Positions 11,026-21,949 of a DNA stretch of 64,000 nucleotides are shown one piece after another. Within the stretch, counting starts at the first letter, position 1. Each line of letters begins with the position of its first letter. The notes under the pieces were generated by a model, which saw only the letters and a program-made list of their open reading frames with translations, was not told where the DNA came from and made no database searches. The stretch is taken from positions 1,860,001 through 1,924,000 of the forward strand of contig NHZP01000001.1 in assembly GCA_003313425.1 (NCBI GenBank). The letters run 5' to 3'. The position numbers and the translations under genes were made by a program. This stretch comes from Pseudopyrenochaeta lycopersici (taxonomy: Eukaryota; Ascomycota; Dothideomycetes; Pleosporales; Pseudopyrenochaetaceae).

Positions 11026-13572
11026 TCATTGCTTAATCTACCCCACGCACTGCCGAGTATCTTGGATCGGGCTGTCGCAAACCATAAGGGCTTCGTCGAT
11101 CAAAAGCATTTTCACTTCGAAAAGATCAACCACCACATGCTATGTGGTTCAAAAGCCTGACTTTGCCAGCTGGTAGTCCCGGTTACGTGGTAAGCGGAGA
11201 AATGCGGGGCCTGCACTGCGTTTGACTAAGTTCGCAGGAGTGGATCTGTTGGACGCAAAGCCGTTGGCGATCAGCGAAGACCAGGGTCAGGAGGCGGGAA
11301 CGAACGGGAAGGGTGCACGGGCGGTGCCGATAATTAGATCAGGAAGGACAGCTGCCCAGCGCTTGAGACATCATAACTTCGTAATCATTGCACAGATGCG
11401 ACACAACGTTGACCGTGTCTGAGAGGGTGCTTTTCGGGCTTCTCGCACGCGGATGGCGCTTAGAGTCATAGACATGTGCGACGCGCTGCCAATTTACACC
11501 AACCAAATTCCGCCAACACGGCGCGAGATCCCGACACATCATAGCAAATAACATTTCCCCAGCGGGTGCCTGAGCTGCGAATATTGTTTGCCTTTATCTT
11601 TATTGGTGCGAAATTGCCTGAGCAATAGGGCGATAAAGTTGTGTCTCATGACGTCCAGCCGTGAGCCCACCACGCGATGCGCTGCCTAGGATACCTCTCC
11701 TGAGCATGCTCATATCGTCTTATGTTGGAGGTTGCTGCTTTTACGATCCTAAAAGCCGCTGTGCAAAACAAGGCAAATTGCAAAGCAAGGATATGGGATT
11801 CATAAGCGGCGCCCAAGAATATGTGACACCGATTAGTTTCCGCTGTTTCGAGATAGATGACTCTCTGAGACAAGGTCTGACAACACGAGCATTACCCAAA
11901 GCTATCAATGGCGCAATTATGGCTGCATATGTGAGTACAACTGCGTAGTCGAGATACTGATGTCTCCACGAGGGCATTGCAGATGGAGACGCACCAATTT
12001 TGCGAAGTTGAAAACGTGGAGCTGTCGGATCCGAATCGCTTATTTCCTGTGTGGCTTCTGCTTGGGCTTTTAAAGGAGAAGACTCCGGCGTTGCAGCGAA
12101 TCGTAAGAGCATCTGGCGCAGTAATCCACCGAATGACCTTCAGCTATCATTTTAAGCCTCACCCCTTATCTCATGGCCCTCTCAGCTCGGATCATTCCAC
12201 ATTCCTACCACGTCAGGCAATGCATGGAATGATATGCAGCCTGACGTTTGACTGGGATGTGGCTGACAAGAGTCAGTGCACTGGCATGGGCCCACACATG
12301 TGCAGTGGGGCCGTCCCGACGCTTACAGCTCTTCCCGAGAAGCCTGAGGCAAACAAAAAGCTGGAGGACCACGAAGCAAGTTAGCGCAGGTAATTCTTTC
12401 GCCACCTGTAGTAGTCAATTTGAACCTCAACTCTCCGAAACTTCCTAAAATTGAAAGTTGACTGAGACGAAAGGCCTGCATATCATTGGTGGATGCGGGA
12501 GGGCAGGCTGAATGCGAAAGCGACACGGCACATGTGATTTCGTAAAAGCAAGCATCAGGCCGCACATCAAATCGCGCCGCCTTTATCGTCTTTCAAGCAT
12601 TGGGGCCTAAGTTGCAACGCGCTTGCCCATGGCCTTTTCGCAACTCCGTTCGCCCTTGCTCCTTGTGGTCCTCCCTCCTCTAACTGGACGGTTGTTATCC
12701 TGCATTTGGTCTGACTTGCACAGGAAAGTAGTTTAGCTTAGTATCCGGGTCTTCAACGACAAGGCTGTCACAATATCATGTCGCATTGCCAGTTGGTTTG
12801 GAAAGGTTGTAGGTGCAGCAAAGCGGGGTACTACATAGCTTGCAGCTTTGACAATGAGTGGCTTCGAGAAGCACGCCACAAAGCCTACCCTTCGACCACA
12901 GCCCCAGTTTTACCTCAACTCATCCAATTGTCTTGTGACTTCAATCGCATCGGTGGACGACTGTGCGTCGTACATGCGTATTGAAGACGTGTCGCAATCT
13001 GCTGTCATGGTTCCTCTGCAGGCCGCGTCGCGGATGGGCGACGAAAAATGAAGTGTACAAGCTGAGTTGCCGGTCTCATTTCAAGTCTAGACCTAGAGCA
13101 AGAGAGAGTGCAGCTGGGTATAGCGTATCTGTGCACATATGTGATAAGATTGTGGATTGTGGAAATTTGAAATATTGATCAAACTTAGCTGTCATCATCG
13201 CATATCCTGTGCGATCTTGGATAGCATCAAATCAATAAGTATTGAGTGATGGAAGGGCCTTTTCCTGATGGTACGAATCTTGGCGTTTGGCTCATTGAAA
13301 ACAAGACGCCTGTGAGCTGTCATGGAAAAGAGAGATGAAATCATATTGCTCCGAGGCGAGGATAGCACAGGAACGGCCATTCAAATGAGGCAATCCATTC
13401 GAGCAAAGGCTATGGAGGTCCTCCAACTCTTGCGCTTGGCCACTAAAACTCCACTAATTCCCCTTCCACACAAACAGGGCGGATCTTAATTAAAGAGGCT
13501 CTCTTGAAGCATGCTGACTTTATCCTGAAACAGGGCATAATTTTGTGCCTCGGCCGTGTCTAACAAAAGCAA

Positions 13573-13601
13573 TTTTTTTTTTTTTAAAAAAAAACCCCCC
13601 C
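13573..13601. repeat. homopolymer triple block T13-A9-C7
   Basis: Thirteen T, nine A and seven C follow each other directly. This is unusual low-complexity DNA in an intergenic gap. It may be natural or an assembly or polishing artefact. Confidence 0.8.
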
Positions 13602-13979
13602 TCTGTGCACAGGAAGGCAGAGAGCGGATCATAATCCAGTTAGTACGCTGAGAGGCGTCAACATCCTAAATATGAACAAGTGAAAATTGCAGCCTCACAT
13701 TAAGAGGACATGTGGATACGGCGAGAAGCCCAACAAATAGGGTTAAAAATCCGGGACCAGGCGTGCCAGACCAACGATCTCTGGAAGTATGGGGCAGTCC
13801 AATCAGGTAACCAAAAAAACCAGATCCAGGGCACCAAAAAGAAAACCCGGGAGCGATAGATATAGCAGGGTACGCCGGAACCAGGGAATTGGCTAAAGAG
13901 TAGTCTAGTTGTATGGAGTTCTGCATCAATTTGATACATATACTTGGTTGTACATGTCATTAGAAGCTGGCGCTCGAGG

Positions 13980-16022
13980 TCATGGTGAGGAAACAGGGAC
14001 ACGATCAAATTGGAGCCATTGGAGATCGTACTTTTCTGTGCATTCGGGCTTTGTAACATCATGACGCGATAAGAGCTGCAGGATTGTGGTCTGGAAAGGA
14101 ATGGAGGACTCAGGCTCTCTGGTAAGAACAGGAGGTGCTTTAGGACAGTAATGTAGATTTCCTGGCGAGAATTGTCTGGATTGGGATGCTTTCGGTGTTC
14201 CCAAATAGGAGCAAGCAGATAGTGGTGATCCACCCTGCCTTTCATCTGGTGTTTGGCTGTTGGATTCATTTCTTAGGTTGTGCTCATCTGATTTGTAACT
14301 ATCCAGCACGCCCTGTAATCCTAGTACATGCGGCTCAGATATAACAGTCGCCTGCTTTGGGCTACCTATCAAAGAATTTGGAGGCCCTGACTTCAGTGGG
14401 GTTTCTGGGTCATTTGCTACTTGCCTCGGTGTCGCTATAGGGCTTATCTCTTCTCTTAATGGCGTCGGCTTAGTTGTGCGGACCTTGTATGGTGTCTCGC
14501 GTTCGGGACAGCCAAGGGTAACTCGCCGATGTGGGTAACTCAGACAAGAGCAGTCACAGTCATTTGTTGTATTTGAGCCAACGTCTTCACTGGAAGAGGT
14601 CAGGTGCGTATTTGCTGGTTCTGTAGAGAATGAGTGGGTGTTTCCATCAGCTTTTCCGTCATGCTGTGTTGTCGGAAGAACATCACCTGCTGTGCTGACC
14701 TCCCGAAGATCACCCGATTCGATACTTGGCGGAATTTTCGAGTCTCCCGATGCGTCCAAAGTTTGTTCCTCTAGGAGGATGGTACAAGGCTGGGGAGCTT
14801 TTGAAGCCATGTCGATCGGTTCCAATATGTCCAGGGCTGGTTCAGATAGGACTTGACTAACAACACCATGGGACAAAGAGGAGGTGCCAGTCTGAGCTTG
14901 TGTGCCTGAAGAGCTGCCCAGCTTCCATGCATGCCCTCCTTTGCCCCACCACATCTTCGTACTCATCCTACTTGTTGAATCCCAGGCCTTCAGTTGAGCT
15001 TGTTGGAAGGTCGATTCGGAAACTATTTCGAACAGCCATTCATTGATCCGCTTCTTGGTCTCTTCCCAGCCAAGTTGACTAAGATCATAGTTTTGGTCAA
15101 TGACTTTTTGCGACAGACGAAGCACACTCTGATCGCTTTGAATAGAAGCCGTTCGTTCAATGGTGGCGGGGGGTTGAATTATAGTAGAATCACGTTGGTC
15201 TCGTGGCCCCAAGTGTTCTGACGGCGCATCGAATCTCTCCAGTTTCGCTACTGTACTTTGTGTGTCCCACCCATCTGGTGAGCCCAATGCAAAACTTGTC
15301 AAATCATGTGCTTTGACAGCGGATGCGTCCGGGCGCATCAACGTCGGGGATCGAGAGTCATCATCAAATAGGTTATCGACAAAGTTTGCCTCTTTTTTCG
15401 TGTACTCCATCTCTTGGTAATGGTAACTCTCTTCCACCGTGTCGTATTCCGCTTCTAAAATGCCCAACTGATCTCTTGATGCGTAAACGTCGTCCAATGC
15501 GCACGTAACGCTATCTGGTAGATCTATTGCTTGCTCGTGCAGAAAGTGTCGCAGTCGACTAATGAAAACCCCCTCTCTTGTTCCAGTTTCCTCTCGAACT
15601 GCACGAACTTGTCTCCTCTTTAATTGCAATCGGAAGCGAGTCCCCATCAGAGCCTCCCTTGCGTCTTGTAGACCCTCGTGTTGTTGTTCGATCACACCTG
15701 GATTGTTGATCGGCACAGAACGGGGCATCGTTCCAGCTGAAAATGCTGCAAATGGAGGCGGAGGAGGCGGAGGAAGATCAAAAGTGGTACCTATATGAAT
15801 AGGCGGTGTGCCTGACTGTGATGATGCCATGGTGCCGTTCTCATCTTTTTTGAAAGCGTTCTGCTGAATGACGGGCGGTCGAACAAGCAATGCTTCGGGG
15901 AATGATTGGAACTCTTGATGAGCCGCCGATGGTGTCAGGGACCCAGGCTGTGAAGGATCGGGAGATGCGCTTGGAGTTCCATTGAGCGATGGTAGTGCTA
16001 CCTTTGTGTCAGTGCCGCGCAC
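13980..16022 (-). CDS. coiled-coil / poly-proline protein, module 3 (CC3)
   Basis: The function is unknown. The frame is open from 16022 to 13980 (about 680 codons) but starts without an ATG and directly follows a stop, so a short upstream exon is probable. One candidate is 16073..16053 (MTRLERF) spliced to 16001, using a weak GTGTGC donor and an ACAAAG acceptor. A Pro-rich N-terminus carries PPPPPPP at about residue 85 of the frame. A long predicted coiled coil runs from about 112 to 220 and contains the block AREALMGTRFRLQLKRRQVR, which resembles the matching block of CC4. After a disordered region comes the shared C-terminal helix WEETKKRINEWLFEIV, then a MWWGKGG segment. The rest is Ser/Thr-rich and disordered. 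The gene is divergent from DUF6590-3. Confidence that it is a gene is high. Confidence in the exact start is low. Confidence 0.8.
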   Translation of the reverse strand: MRGTDTKVALPSLNGTPSASPDPSQPGSLTPSAAHQEFQSFPEALLVRPPVIQQNAFKKDENGTMASSQSGTPPIHIGTTFDLPPPPPPPFAAFSAGTMPRSVPINNPGVIEQQHEGLQDAREALMGTRFRLQLKRRQVRAVREETGTREGVFISRLRHFLHEQAIDLPDSVTCALDDVYASRDQLGILEAEYDTVEESYHYQEMEYTKKEANFVDNLFDDDSRSPTLMRPDASAVKAHDLTSFALGSPDGWDTQSTVAKLERFDAPSEHLGPRDQRDSTIIQPPATIERTASIQSDQSVLRLSQKVIDQNYDLSQLGWEETKKRINEWLFEIVSESTFQQAQLKAWDSTSRMSTKMWWGKGGHAWKLGSSSGTQAQTGTSSLSHGVVSQVLSEPALDILEPIDMASKAPQPCTILLEEQTLDASGDSKIPPSIESGDLREVSTAGDVLPTTQHDGKADGNTHSFSTEPANTHLTSSSEDVGSNTTNDCDCSCLSYPHRRVTLGCPERETPYKVRTTKPTPLREEISPIATPRQVANDPETPLKSGPPNSLIGSPKQATVISEPHVLGLQGVLDSYKSDEHNLRNESNSQTPDERQGGSPLSACSYLGTPKASQSRQFSPGNLHYCPKAPPVLTREPESSIPFQTTILQLLSRHDVTKPECTEKYDLQWLQFDRVPVSSP

Positions 16023-16073
16023 TCAGGCTAAAGGTTTATTTCTCCTGCACACAAATCTCTCCAGACGTGTCAT

Positions 16074-16628
16074 TATCAGTAGAGCCCCATAAGCAGGTGC
16101 GTCTTTGTGCGTTAGGCATCAGTCCTTGTTGCCCATTTTCAAGAGTTAAGAGAATCAGAGTAGCTTCGTGTCTGGACGCGAGTGGCAACTGCCATGCGGC
16201 CGCGGGCGTATTATGCGTAACAGATACGGCAGCCACGTTATGCAGGCAAGCCCACCGTCTATCCTTGCACAAGCTTCGGCAGGGATGTACAGTCTGGTTT
16301 ACGGTGGGTAAAGCGGCGCCAGGGAGCTGTGTCGAGCCAATGGTGAAAGCAGCTTAGTCGCAGATTGGCCCACACCTCGGCTCACCCACATGCACGCCCC
16401 GCGGTCACGTCTCCACCACGCAGCACACCTCGCCTTGTCAAGGTGCACGACAGAGGGATGCAGCAGCATGGCTATATGTATAAACGAGCTCCGCTTTCCA
16501 TCGCGCGCCATGCTCTCATGCGGCTCTGTTGCAGCAATTTGTGTCATCTGCCCATAAATACCTGCAGCACGACGTGGTACGCGCTGTGAGTCGACGCGCA
16601 AGAGGTGCTATGTGGCACGCTTGAAGCC
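16074..16628. promoter_or_regulatory. shared divergent spacer of module 3
   Basis: This is about 555 bp between the likely starts of CC3 and DUF6590-3. A TATA-like CTATATGTATAAA lies at about 16473, some 150 bp upstream of the DUF6590 start codon. It is preceded by C-rich DNA with CACC words. The exact CC3 start is uncertain, so the left border is approximate. Confidence 0.45.
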
Positions 16629-17680
16629 ATGTCAACAGCGCAACCAAGACAAGATTGGAGCAGTCACTATCAAAGATGGCTTCAGACACACTGGGATGAC
16701 CAGTATAAGCGGTGGTATTGGAAACATTACGTCGAAGGCAAGTCGTGATCCAACTTGCCTGTCCCCGCGGCTAACGACAGAACAGGCCAAGGATGGGTTT
16801 TTTTTGACTGGGTACCAAATGCACCAAACCATGCACGAAACGACTCAGTACAATACCCGTCAAACTCTGGCGAAAGTGCTCGTGCAGGGGCAGCCGCAGT
16901 TCAGAAGAAACAAGGTCCAACGCTCCAGGGCACCTACAATATCAATAACCCCATACCCAATTCTCACTACGAACCGCTCGACCCGTGTAAGAGTCCTGGT
17001 TTATCTCCGCATTCTGTGAAGCAAAACTGACAATATAAGCTTTCTACGTGAGGTCAAAGGACTTCTTTGCAGTAGGAAGGGTAACTTTTCGCCTCCCGTG
17101 GTAGAACCATTTCTGACAATAATGTAGCTCTTCGCTGTTCTCTTTACGGAAGCTGCCGGACAAAACATAACTAGCTATAACAGCAACATTTCCTTTGTTA
17201 ATTACGGTCAGCCGGTATATACCCAAGTGCGCCGCTTCATTTCAGTGCGCCAGAGAAAGGCGTTCTGCTTCGCCATGTATGTCATCACACGCCTCACTAT
17301 AATGACGTCTAACGAGCCATAGCCCCATTTTCACGTATAACAACCAAGCGACCAAGAAGAATGGCGTTGAGCCTGATGAGCATGCAATTGCGTACTCTTT
17401 TGGCACGCCCCCCCAGCTTCTGCCCGGCGAAGACCAACTGTCGAAGGATCCAATCTGTATCGTCATGAACGAAGGCGAGAGACCGCTTTCTGTTGCCTCT
17501 AGGATTTTTTTCGGAATCCACCATCCAATCCAGTATAACGTCAAAGTGAAGGATTTGGGCTACGTCCATCCTGACCATTTGGTTATTTTGAAAGGGTACT
17601 GGGCGATGGAAGCTCAAGAGGATTCCCATCAAGACCCTGATGTCACTGCGGGTGGAGCACACGAAGATAACAACGACTGA
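16629..17680 (+). CDS. DUF6590-domain protein, module 3
   Basis: My model has five exons: 16629..16741, 16781..17015, 17060..17080, 17128..17276 and 17323..17680, giving 291 aa. The N-terminus is Trp/Tyr-rich (WSSHYQRW, YKRWYWKHYVEG). The C-terminal domain shows DFFAVGR|LFAVLFTEAAGQ, VRRFISVRQ, PIFTYNNQ, EHAIAYS and SRIFFGIHHPIQYNVKV near residue 235, followed by an acidic tail. The introns after GR and before PIFTY match module 1 in position and phase. The first intron is ambiguous. A 39-nt GT-AG form (16742..16780) and a 49-nt form with a GCAAGT donor (16738..16786) both keep the frame. The second intron (GTGAAG donor) is also less certain. The function is unknown. Confidence 0.8.
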
Positions 17681-19786
17681 TCCTTCTCAACATGCGCGAA
17701 CTAAACCAATACGCTGCTCTGGATTACAGCATTTGCTTGTTTTGTTGATTAACGCACAGCATTTCCTCAACATGACATTCTCCATGCAATATACGTTACG
17801 GCCTCAATTTATGAGTATGAAAGAATCTAGGCATCAATCAACAGGACATGACCATGGCTTCGATGTTAGGATCACATATTATTCGTTTCAGTGTTCTCTT
17901 AATCACTTTTGAACTCGTACCCCATACGCTTTAGTCTGTATTTAAATCAAATTACGCTTTACTCTTGTCTATCTCACCATTATCTCCCGTTGTCTATGTA
18001 ACGTTTATTTGCGTCTCTACAAGCCAGGCAGAAACCTTTGCATGAAGCGCTGAACTCGATATTTCATGCAGCCTTGCCTATCCCGAGACTAAGGCACAAG
18101 GCTGACTTAAGGCAGGCGGTCAACTTTGCCTATTGTATCCATAAGGCGTGGGTCTCTACAAGCGCTAGCCCAAAACCCAGCCCTGCTCGTACCTATGGAA
18201 TGCTAGTTATGGTAGTGGAATGCATCCAAGTCGGTGACTGTACTAGTTCCTTGAGAATTGGTTACACTGATATATATCAGTATTTGGGCAAAGCAACGTG
18301 ATATCAAGACCCGAACAACATACGCAACTTGGTTGATCCTTACTCAAACGATTTCCTATGATGACTGCATTTGATTCAAGGCGACCAGTTTCTACGGTCA
18401 AGCACAAGGCAATCTCATGTCCCCAGTTCTCTGCGCAATTGATAAGAACGACCGCAAAACTAATTATGCGCCGCATAGCTTAGGTTGCGATCAAAGAGCT
18501 TTTATTGCGTTGTAGGGAATCGGCCATATAGCGCCAACCGTTGAAGAACGCGATGGACAGGGCCCATGGGATGCGAGCTGCGAGTAGCGTTTTGTTAAGC
18601 CAGGATTGAGTCGCAGCACATATAACGGGCGAATCACAGTTCTATCAATCATTACAAGGGGCCTAATAGAGTCGGTTGTTCCTTGACGCCAGGCGAAAGC
18701 CACAATGTTTTGCCGTGTCATCAAGACATTCCGAATACGATGTGGAACCATGTCACCGGCGACATTGATGTTCGTCCCGCCGGAACCGTGCCGTGCGGCG
18801 TCATCCGCTAAACCCACCGGCTTATGCAGGATTCCCGGCACCACGTCGTTAGGGCAGGTACTTGTCCGCGTGTCCTTATCGGCCCGAAGCCTTCGGCATT
18901 TTAACAAAGGCCAGCGTGCATCAGGCTCTCCTTTGTGACTACTTCCCCTAGCCCATTCTCGACTGAGGAAACCTTGATTTTATCGCAAGCTGAAGTTTTG
19001 CCTTGCATAATTTTTCCAATCATCGACGATTCCTGAGCTGAGGGTCACTTGACGCTCGACTGCAATCATGATTCGAAGCGTTTGCCTACTTTTGCCTACT
19101 TTGCCTGCGGCTTGGCTAGCGTGTTGTCATGTGCGCTTATGAGACGTCAATGTACGAATCGGCGATCCACCGTCGTTCGCGATAGGGCTTGCGATACTTT
19201 AGCCCTTCACCTTTCAGCGCACACCATTCCTACTTAATGAATCATGAGTCAGCGTGATCGGTGAATTCATTTGTCAAAGGTCATGTCTACTTGCCTTATG
19301 CATATTCAGTCCTGGAAACGAAGAGCCCCCCTCTTTGTGCGGGACTTCTTGGCGTTTCTCTTGTTGGAGACCCAATGTATGTTGATATTGCGTTCATACC
19401 TTAATTGTAAATAACACAACTTTCCTACCAAAGCGTGAATAAGAAGAAAACTGTCCACCAGACAATAATGCAGCCGGTCATTACGCCGCGAACAGCGCTA
19501 TTACTTCTGCCGCTTGTTGGGCTTCGCATTATGTGTACGATGCTTCTTCCGCTCACGTTTCAGAGCTGCATCACTTCAACTCAAATCATGTGTACTGCAA
19601 GATAGATGTTAGAAACATCAAATTAAACACCCTTATCTAGCCCTACTTGTTATCCAGTAATCATTTACGACACTCTGGGTGTTTGTGCAAGTTGTATTAA
19701 AGACAATTGCGCTTGATACCATTTATTCTTGATGTAGACAACCCAAGAAGTTACCATTGCATATCGCAACTCAGTCTTGTCAAAAA
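17681..19786. other. gene-free spacer between modules 3 and 4
   Basis: This is 2.1 kb with no supported gene. A 138-codon minus-strand frame at 18491-18907 has no recognisable motif. A 16-bp perfect palindrome of ACTGATAT type lies near 18268. Confidence 0.55.
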
Positions 19787-21949
19787 TTAGAGGTCATGAA
19801 AGATTTCTCCCAGTAGCGCATCCCGTTGCTTATACCATATGCTATACTCCTCTGATCTCTCATTACGGAACGCGTTTTCGCTTTGGCGCCATGAATTCTG
19901 AGGTGTAACGGCAGCGGACGCACTACGACTGCGCTTATGGAGCGTTCTGGAAAAGAATTTACGTGCTCTTTTACTACAGCTTCTACCTTCACATTCAGAT
20001 GCTGGTCGAGACATTGCTGGGGATGGTGGAGTGATTTGAATCTCGATATAATGCATAGACGAACACCCATTCTTAAACTCACTCGATGGCTCGTTGATAA
20101 GAATAATCGGAGTCTCTAAGTTGATTGCCCCTGCCTCAGCAGCGGTTGGTGCCGTGAACTGTACTTCAGACATGGTACCTCTAGCCTCCTGTCTTTGTGG
20201 GACACTGATTTCTTCAGAGCTATCACAAATCTGATCAAGTTTTGCTGGGGTGACCTTACGGCTATATGAGTATTGTTCTTCGTGTTTCGATATCCGACAA
20301 TCATGAGTACCACCTATCTTCGCTGATGACGACGACGACACAGGGCTAAGGCAGGAACGTCCTGCCTCTGCCTGGACTGCTACTTGTGCAGCTATATTAG
20401 ATGATAGACATGTCAGATTGTTAGACGAGTCGTTAGGTGCCGCGGTTGGAATATGACCCCTACGTCCTTTAGATGAGTCTTCTGCAGGCACGTATGAGGA
20501 CAAATCGTGAAGGGCTGACAGATATTCTGGATCCGGCTCTGAGCTGACTGCTGCAAGAGTATGTATTTCAGCAATTCTGGAGGCCTGATCCGGTCTATCT
20601 CCTCGGTCAAGTTCGCAAGGGAGCACCTTTTCTGGAAGATTCACGAGTGCTTTCATGTTGTCGCCGAGATTGAACTGCTCACTCATCCCAATAGTCTCCG
20701 TATCCTCTGCTTCTTCTTGAGTTTCGCTGGGGCTGTCGTAAGTCCAGAATCTCGTTGCTCGCTCCTCCCACGGCTCGTCATCTATATCACTTATACCAAA
20801 ATCGCTCAGGATGTTCAGATAGAGAGTCTTTTCCATTACGTTGTCCTGTAAGTGCTTCAACAGCCAACCACTAATTCTTCTCTTTACTGCCGGATCATCT
20901 TCAATGAGTAGTGCAATGGCGCTCTCAGTGCACGTTTTTGGCATAGCATCGTAAAACGGTGACAGTTCTTGTGCAGCTTCAGATATATCTGAGTTGCGTT
21001 TTTTCACCACCAAAGTGCGCAGCTCCAGTTGTAGCGCTTGCTCTCTCAATTTTTGAACCTCGACTTCACGCGCTGAGATATTTTCGAGGACATCAAGATA
21101 TGTCGTAGCGAACGCTGATGTACTTGAATTGCTGGAATCGTTGTCATCAATTGTTATCTCCTCATGGTCCAGTACATCCAAACGACTCGCTTGTTGGTGC
21201 CGCAAACCTTCAAATTCCTTCTCCAAAATGTCTAGCTCAGCCTTGGCGGTGCTATAGGTTCGACCATGGGCGCTGAGAGTGGACATAAGTTCGGGTTGAA
21301 GTGAAAGAGGGGAACACTGTATACTCGAGTGTTCCGGTACTATAGAACCTAGGGAAGAGCTTGGTGGCGGTGGTGGTGGTGGCGGCGGCGGCGGAGGGGG
21401 TGGGGGAGGGGGAAAATGACTACGGAGGGGAATATGTGGTTCATGAGAATCATGCGATGATGTCGCCGCAGAATTCTTTCCGTCCATGGTCTGAGAGAGC
21501 ATTCCCAAAAGGTCCATCTGGTAGAATGCGAATTCATCGTCCATGAAAGTCCATTCAAGGTCCACCAGCTCCTCCTCGACCTGCCGGTAGTCATCTTCCA
21601 GAGCACCCAAATCATTACGCGCTGATTCCACTTTTTCGAGAGCCCCAATCAAAGGACATGTCGTATCTTCAGCCTGGTTGACAGTGCGGCGCAAAATGCT
21701 GATGAATTCTGCTTCGGTGCTGCTACAATAGATTCGTTTTGTTTGAACCCTCTTGCACAAGGCTCGAACTCTCTCCCGTTTGATGAGAAGTGCCTCCCGC
21801 GCGCTTGCCAACTTTTCTTGCTTTAAAGAGATACTTGTTAATACTTGTTGGTTTCCTCGATAGATATTTTCGGGACGAAGATGCTGTACAGCTTTGGAAT
21901 CCGTCGACCCCAAGCCGTCCTTCTGTTCGAATAGAGATTGACGCGACAT
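19787..21949 (-). CDS. coiled-coil / poly-proline protein, module 4 (CC4)
   Basis: The function is unknown. This is a single open frame of 720 codons with a genuine ATG (MSRQSLFEQKDG). A predicted coiled coil covers about residues 40-145 and includes AREALLIKRERVRALCKRVQ. An uninterrupted run of about 18 prolines follows at about 180-197. Here the run comes after the first coiled coil, whereas in CC1 and CC3 the Pro block precedes it. Further helical segments lie near 235-258 and 285-320, and the shared C-terminal helix AVKRRISGWLLKHLQDN is near 362. The last 350 residues are Ser/Glu-rich and disordered, with a basic patch CSKRARKFFSRTLHKRSRS close to the end. No signal peptide or membrane segment is seen. 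The gene is divergent from DUF6590-4 across 833 bp. Confidence 0.85.
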   Translation of the reverse strand: MSRQSLFEQKDGLGSTDSKAVQHLRPENIYRGNQQVLTSISLKQEKLASAREALLIKRERVRALCKRVQTKRIYCSSTEAEFISILRRTVNQAEDTTCPLIGALEKVESARNDLGALEDDYRQVEEELVDLEWTFMDDEFAFYQMDLLGMLSQTMDGKNSAATSSHDSHEPHIPLRSHFPPPPPPPPPPPPPPPPPSSSLGSIVPEHSSIQCSPLSLQPELMSTLSAHGRTYSTAKAELDILEKEFEGLRHQQASRLDVLDHEEITIDDNDSSNSSTSAFATTYLDVLENISAREVEVQKLREQALQLELRTLVVKKRNSDISEAAQELSPFYDAMPKTCTESAIALLIEDDPAVKRRISGWLLKHLQDNVMEKTLYLNILSDFGISDIDDEPWEERATRFWTYDSPSETQEEAEDTETIGMSEQFNLGDNMKALVNLPEKVLPCELDRGDRPDQASRIAEIHTLAAVSSEPDPEYLSALHDLSSYVPAEDSSKGRRGHIPTAAPNDSSNNLTCLSSNIAAQVAVQAEAGRSCLSPVSSSSSAKIGGTHDCRISKHEEQYSYSRKVTPAKLDQICDSSEEISVPQRQEARGTMSEVQFTAPTAAEAGAINLETPIILINEPSSEFKNGCSSMHYIEIQITPPSPAMSRPASECEGRSCSKRARKFFSRTLHKRSRSASAAVTPQNSWRQSENAFRNERSEEYSIWYKQRDALLGEIFHDL

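Larger units (their letters stand above)
10482..13979. other. 3.5-kb gene-poor spacer between modules 2 and 3
   Basis: No intact gene is supportable. Around 10580-11030 on the minus strand there are coding-looking fragments in different frames, listed separately. A T13-A9-C7 homopolymer block sits at 13573-13601. Open frames at 11741-12112 (minus) and 11977-12384 (plus) overlap each other and show no family motif. Confidence 0.5.

Noticed and set aside
11741..12384. Overlapping frames on both strands, one with a hydrophobic stretch (AVVLTYAAIIAPLIALG)
   Set aside because: The frames overlap each other antisense. The hydrophobic stretch alone does not support a membrane-protein gene.
18268..18284. 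Short palindromes at about 18268, 45953 and 50569
   Set aside because: The arms are 8 bp with no repeat elsewhere in the window. They are expected by chance in 64 kb.
18491..18907. 138-codon minus-strand frame
   Set aside because: No recognisable family, no partner exons and no codon bias. It could be chance in 2.1 kb of intergenic DNA.
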